Of a stretch of DNA of 7,969 bases, positions 6,417 through 7,969 are shown one piece after another. The stretch lies in the NCBI GenBank assembly GCA_964491665.1, contig CAZBII010000197.1, forward strand, positions 1 through 7,969. The letters are read 5' to 3'. The translations under genes were made by a program, and so were the position numbers. How positions within the stretch are numbered: the stretch's first letter is position 1; every line of letters begins with the position of its first letter. The notes under the pieces were generated by a model. It saw only the letters and a program-made list of their open reading frames with translations. It was not told the origin of the DNA and searched no databases. This DNA is from Ch67 sp964491665. Its GTDB lineage: Bacteria; Pseudomonadota; Gammaproteobacteria; Pseudomonadales; Ketobacteraceae.

Positions 6417-7969
6417 TTAGAAAGAGATGGTGGTGCTGAGGGAGTAGTAATCCCGGTCAGCCAGTGCGTTGTAAGGCTCTGCGCCGAAGAAATCGGTGTA
6501 GGCAATGTTCACGCTGTAGTTGTTCAGGTACACCGCTTCCAGCGATACGCCCACGGCCTTGCGGTCTTCGAGGAAGTTCGCAATCGGGCTGGGTGTGGTG
6601 CCGTATACGTCGTGGCTGAAGCTGAGGGTGGGTTTCAGGTTGATGCCGGCGAACACGTCGTCGTAATCACCCGAGAAGCGCATCTTGTAGCCCCAGGCGC
6701 CGGAGGTCGGGTAGTAGTCCTTTTCCGGGAACAGGGTCAGGTTGCCGGTGCCGGCCCAGGCGGCCTGGATGAAGGTTTCGAACGGAATGGCGCCGTACAC
6801 CGGATGGCCGGGCACGGTGAAACTGGTGGCCGGAATCCACGGGTGGTTGAGGGTAGCGTTGTAGTTGCTGTTCAGCAGCGCTTCGTCCTTGTCCGGCAGA
6901 TTCAGGTAGGAACCGGCCACGTCCAGCACCGCCGTCCAGCGCGAGGCACCGAGGATCTGGTCGAAGAAGTGGATGAACACCAGTTCGGCCTGATAGTAGT
7001 CGGTGGTGATGTAGCCCTTGTTGTACTCGCCCGGTGCGAACTTGCTGTAGCAATCGTAAGGCGTGGGGGCGTCCTTGCAGGCCAGCGATGGCAGACCCAC
7101 GGCTCCGGCCAGTGCGTCGCCGTCTTCGCGGGCAAAGGGCTGGTCCTTGCGCATGCTGATTTCACCGGATATCGCGGTGCCGCCGCCGGGCAAGCCGATG
7201 TCCAGCGTGGTGCTGAAGCTGGTACCGAACAGCTGGATGTCTTCCGGGTATTCCACAAAGTAGTCGGCATAGGGCAGCAGGGCGATGCCCGCCAGCGGGT
7301 TACCGGCAGGATAGCCCGGTTGAGCAGTAGTGGTCAGGATGCCGCGTACCTGCGCCAGGCTGAGGCCGGTAAAGCCGGGGTTGAGTTCGGCGGGTGTCGG
7401 CAGGTGTCCGGAGATCACCGGCAGGTTGGAATGGGTGTTGGTGTAGTAAACGCCGAATTCGGTTTCGATGTTCTCGACGAAATAGCGCGCGGCTACCCCG
7501 TACTGGCCCATGTCCTCGGCTTCCTGGTCGTCGGCGCGGGGCAGGGTGACGGCCGCGGCCGGCGGCAGACCCAGTGCCAGACTGCCTGGGAAGGTCGAGT
7601 CCATCCCCGACGGCACAAATCCGGCCCAGCAGTTCGATCCCACCAGATCACTCTGCGAGAAGAAGGTGCCGCATTCCGGCAGTTCGGTCGGACGCCAGTC
7701 CAGCAGCACAAAGCCTTCCACGGTCAGGGCTTCGTTCACGCCGAACGAGGTGTAGATGGAGTTGAGCGGAATCAGCGCGTCCTTCACTTCCGCGCCGGGC
7801 GCCAGCAGCGCGTTCACGTCCACCGGGTTGACGCTGTTGATGCCGTTGGCATACAGCAGGCCTTCGCCCCAGCTGATCACCTGCTTGCCCACCCGCACGT
7901 TCAGCGGATGATCGTTCAGGGACCATTCGCCCCACACGAACGCATCCAGGATTTCGCCGCCGGTGCCGG
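6417..7969 (-). CDS. DUF1302 family outer-membrane beta-barrel protein (N-terminus outside the window)
   Basis: The frame is open to the right edge, so the gene is partial: 516 residues are visible and the signal peptide plus part of the N-terminal region are missing. A GTG at 7937 is an internal valine codon, not the start. The first visible residues carry the DUF1302 hallmark, RVGKQVISWGEGLLYANGIN then VNPVDVNALLAPGAEVKDALIP. A cysteine-containing ECGTFF segment follows, with another cysteine nearby (GSNCWAG), a possible disulfide in an extracellular loop. The remainder alternates aromatic and polar residues as in beta strands, and ends STTISF, with the terminal phenylalanine typical of proteins inserted by the BAM complex. 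It is probably an outer-membrane channel or receptor of unknown cargo. It is co-transcribed with the DUF1329 gene 22 nt downstream; the promoter lies outside the window. Confidence 0.92.
   Translation of the reverse strand, partial: GTGGEILDAFVWGEWSLNDHPLNVRVGKQVISWGEGLLYANGINSVNPVDVNALLAPGAEVKDALIPLNSIYTSFGVNEALTVEGFVLLDWRPTELPECGTFFSQSDLVGSNCWAGFVPSGMDSTFPGSLALGLPPAAAVTLPRADDQEAEDMGQYGVAARYFVENIETEFGVYYTNTHSNLPVISGHLPTPAELNPGFTGLSLAQVRGILTTTAQPGYPAGNPLAGIALLPYADYFVEYPEDIQLFGTSFSTTLDIGLPGGGTAISGEISMRKDQPFAREDGDALAGAVGLPSLACKDAPTPYDCYSKFAPGEYNKGYITTDYYQAELVFIHFFDQILGASRWTAVLDVAGSYLNLPDKDEALLNSNYNATLNHPWIPATSFTVPGHPVYGAIPFETFIQAAWAGTGNLTLFPEKDYYPTSGAWGYKMRFSGDYDDVFAGINLKPTLSFSHDVYGTTPSPIANFLEDRKAVGVSLEAVYLNNYSVNIAYTDFFGAEPYNALADRDYYSLSTTISF

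Noticed and set aside
4949..6439. Open frame of 496 codons on the plus strand, opposite the DUF1329 gene
   Set aside because: It has a low-complexity Val/Gly/His-rich translation, spans the terminator and the intergenic gap, and matches no family. The minus-strand gene has a signal peptide and family motifs.
6395..6505. Longer N-terminus of the DUF1329 protein starting at 6505
   Set aside because: It would overlap the end of the DUF1302 gene by about 90 nt and bury the signal peptide. ATG 6394 has a good ribosome binding site.
7935..7937. GTG as the start of the DUF1302 gene
   Set aside because: The same frame stays open to the window edge and the protein lacks the signal peptide that an outer-membrane barrel needs, so this GTG is an internal valine codon.
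1..7969. Mobile elements, tRNA/rRNA genes, CRISPR arrays or prophage genes
   Set aside because: I found no transposase, long terminal inverted repeats, spaced repeat arrays or tRNA-like cloverleaf. Base composition looks even across the window.

Overview
The window is a GC-rich stretch of bacterial chromosome, gene-dense, with five protein-coding genes and no RNA genes, insertion sequences or CRISPR arrays that I can see. The gene types (a FadH-type dienoyl-CoA reductase, a DUF938 methyltransferase-like protein, and an adjacent DUF1302/DUF1329 outer-membrane pair) suggest a Gram-negative proteobacterium. A lipid- or hydrocarbon-using gammaproteobacterium is most likely, but the genus cannot be fixed by eye.

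Layout. On the + strand, positions 39-2681 hold a two-gene unit: a full-length 2,4-dienoyl-CoA reductase (fadH), then a DUF938 methyltransferase-like gene that starts 3 nt after the fadH stop. Facing them on the - strand is a molybdopterin oxidoreductase (2695-4926), whose stop lies 13 nt from that of the DUF938 gene. A GC-rich hairpin straddles this convergent junction. Upstream of the oxidoreductase on the - strand is a second unit, transcribed right to left: a DUF1302 outer-membrane barrel (6417-7969, N-terminus beyond the window edge), then a DUF1329 exported protein (5018-6394). It ends in a clear rho-independent terminator at 4959-4987. That terminator sits only 32 nt before the oxidoreductase start codon, so oxidoreductase transcription must begin inside or beyond the terminator region, or depend on read-through.

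How the genes may fit together. FadH removes double bonds at even positions during beta-oxidation of unsaturated fatty acids. DUF1302 and DUF1329 proteins are commonly neighbours and are thought to act at the outer membrane, probably on hydrophobic compounds. The molybdoenzyme has the cofactor-binding architecture of the formate dehydrogenase/nitrate reductase superfamily, but lacks the histidine that follows the metal ligand in formate dehydrogenases, so its substrate is open. A shared lipid or hydrophobic-compound theme is plausible, but only from gene proximity. I see no clear evidence of a wholly new multi-gene system. The best leads are the molybdoenzyme's active site and the terminator in its leader.
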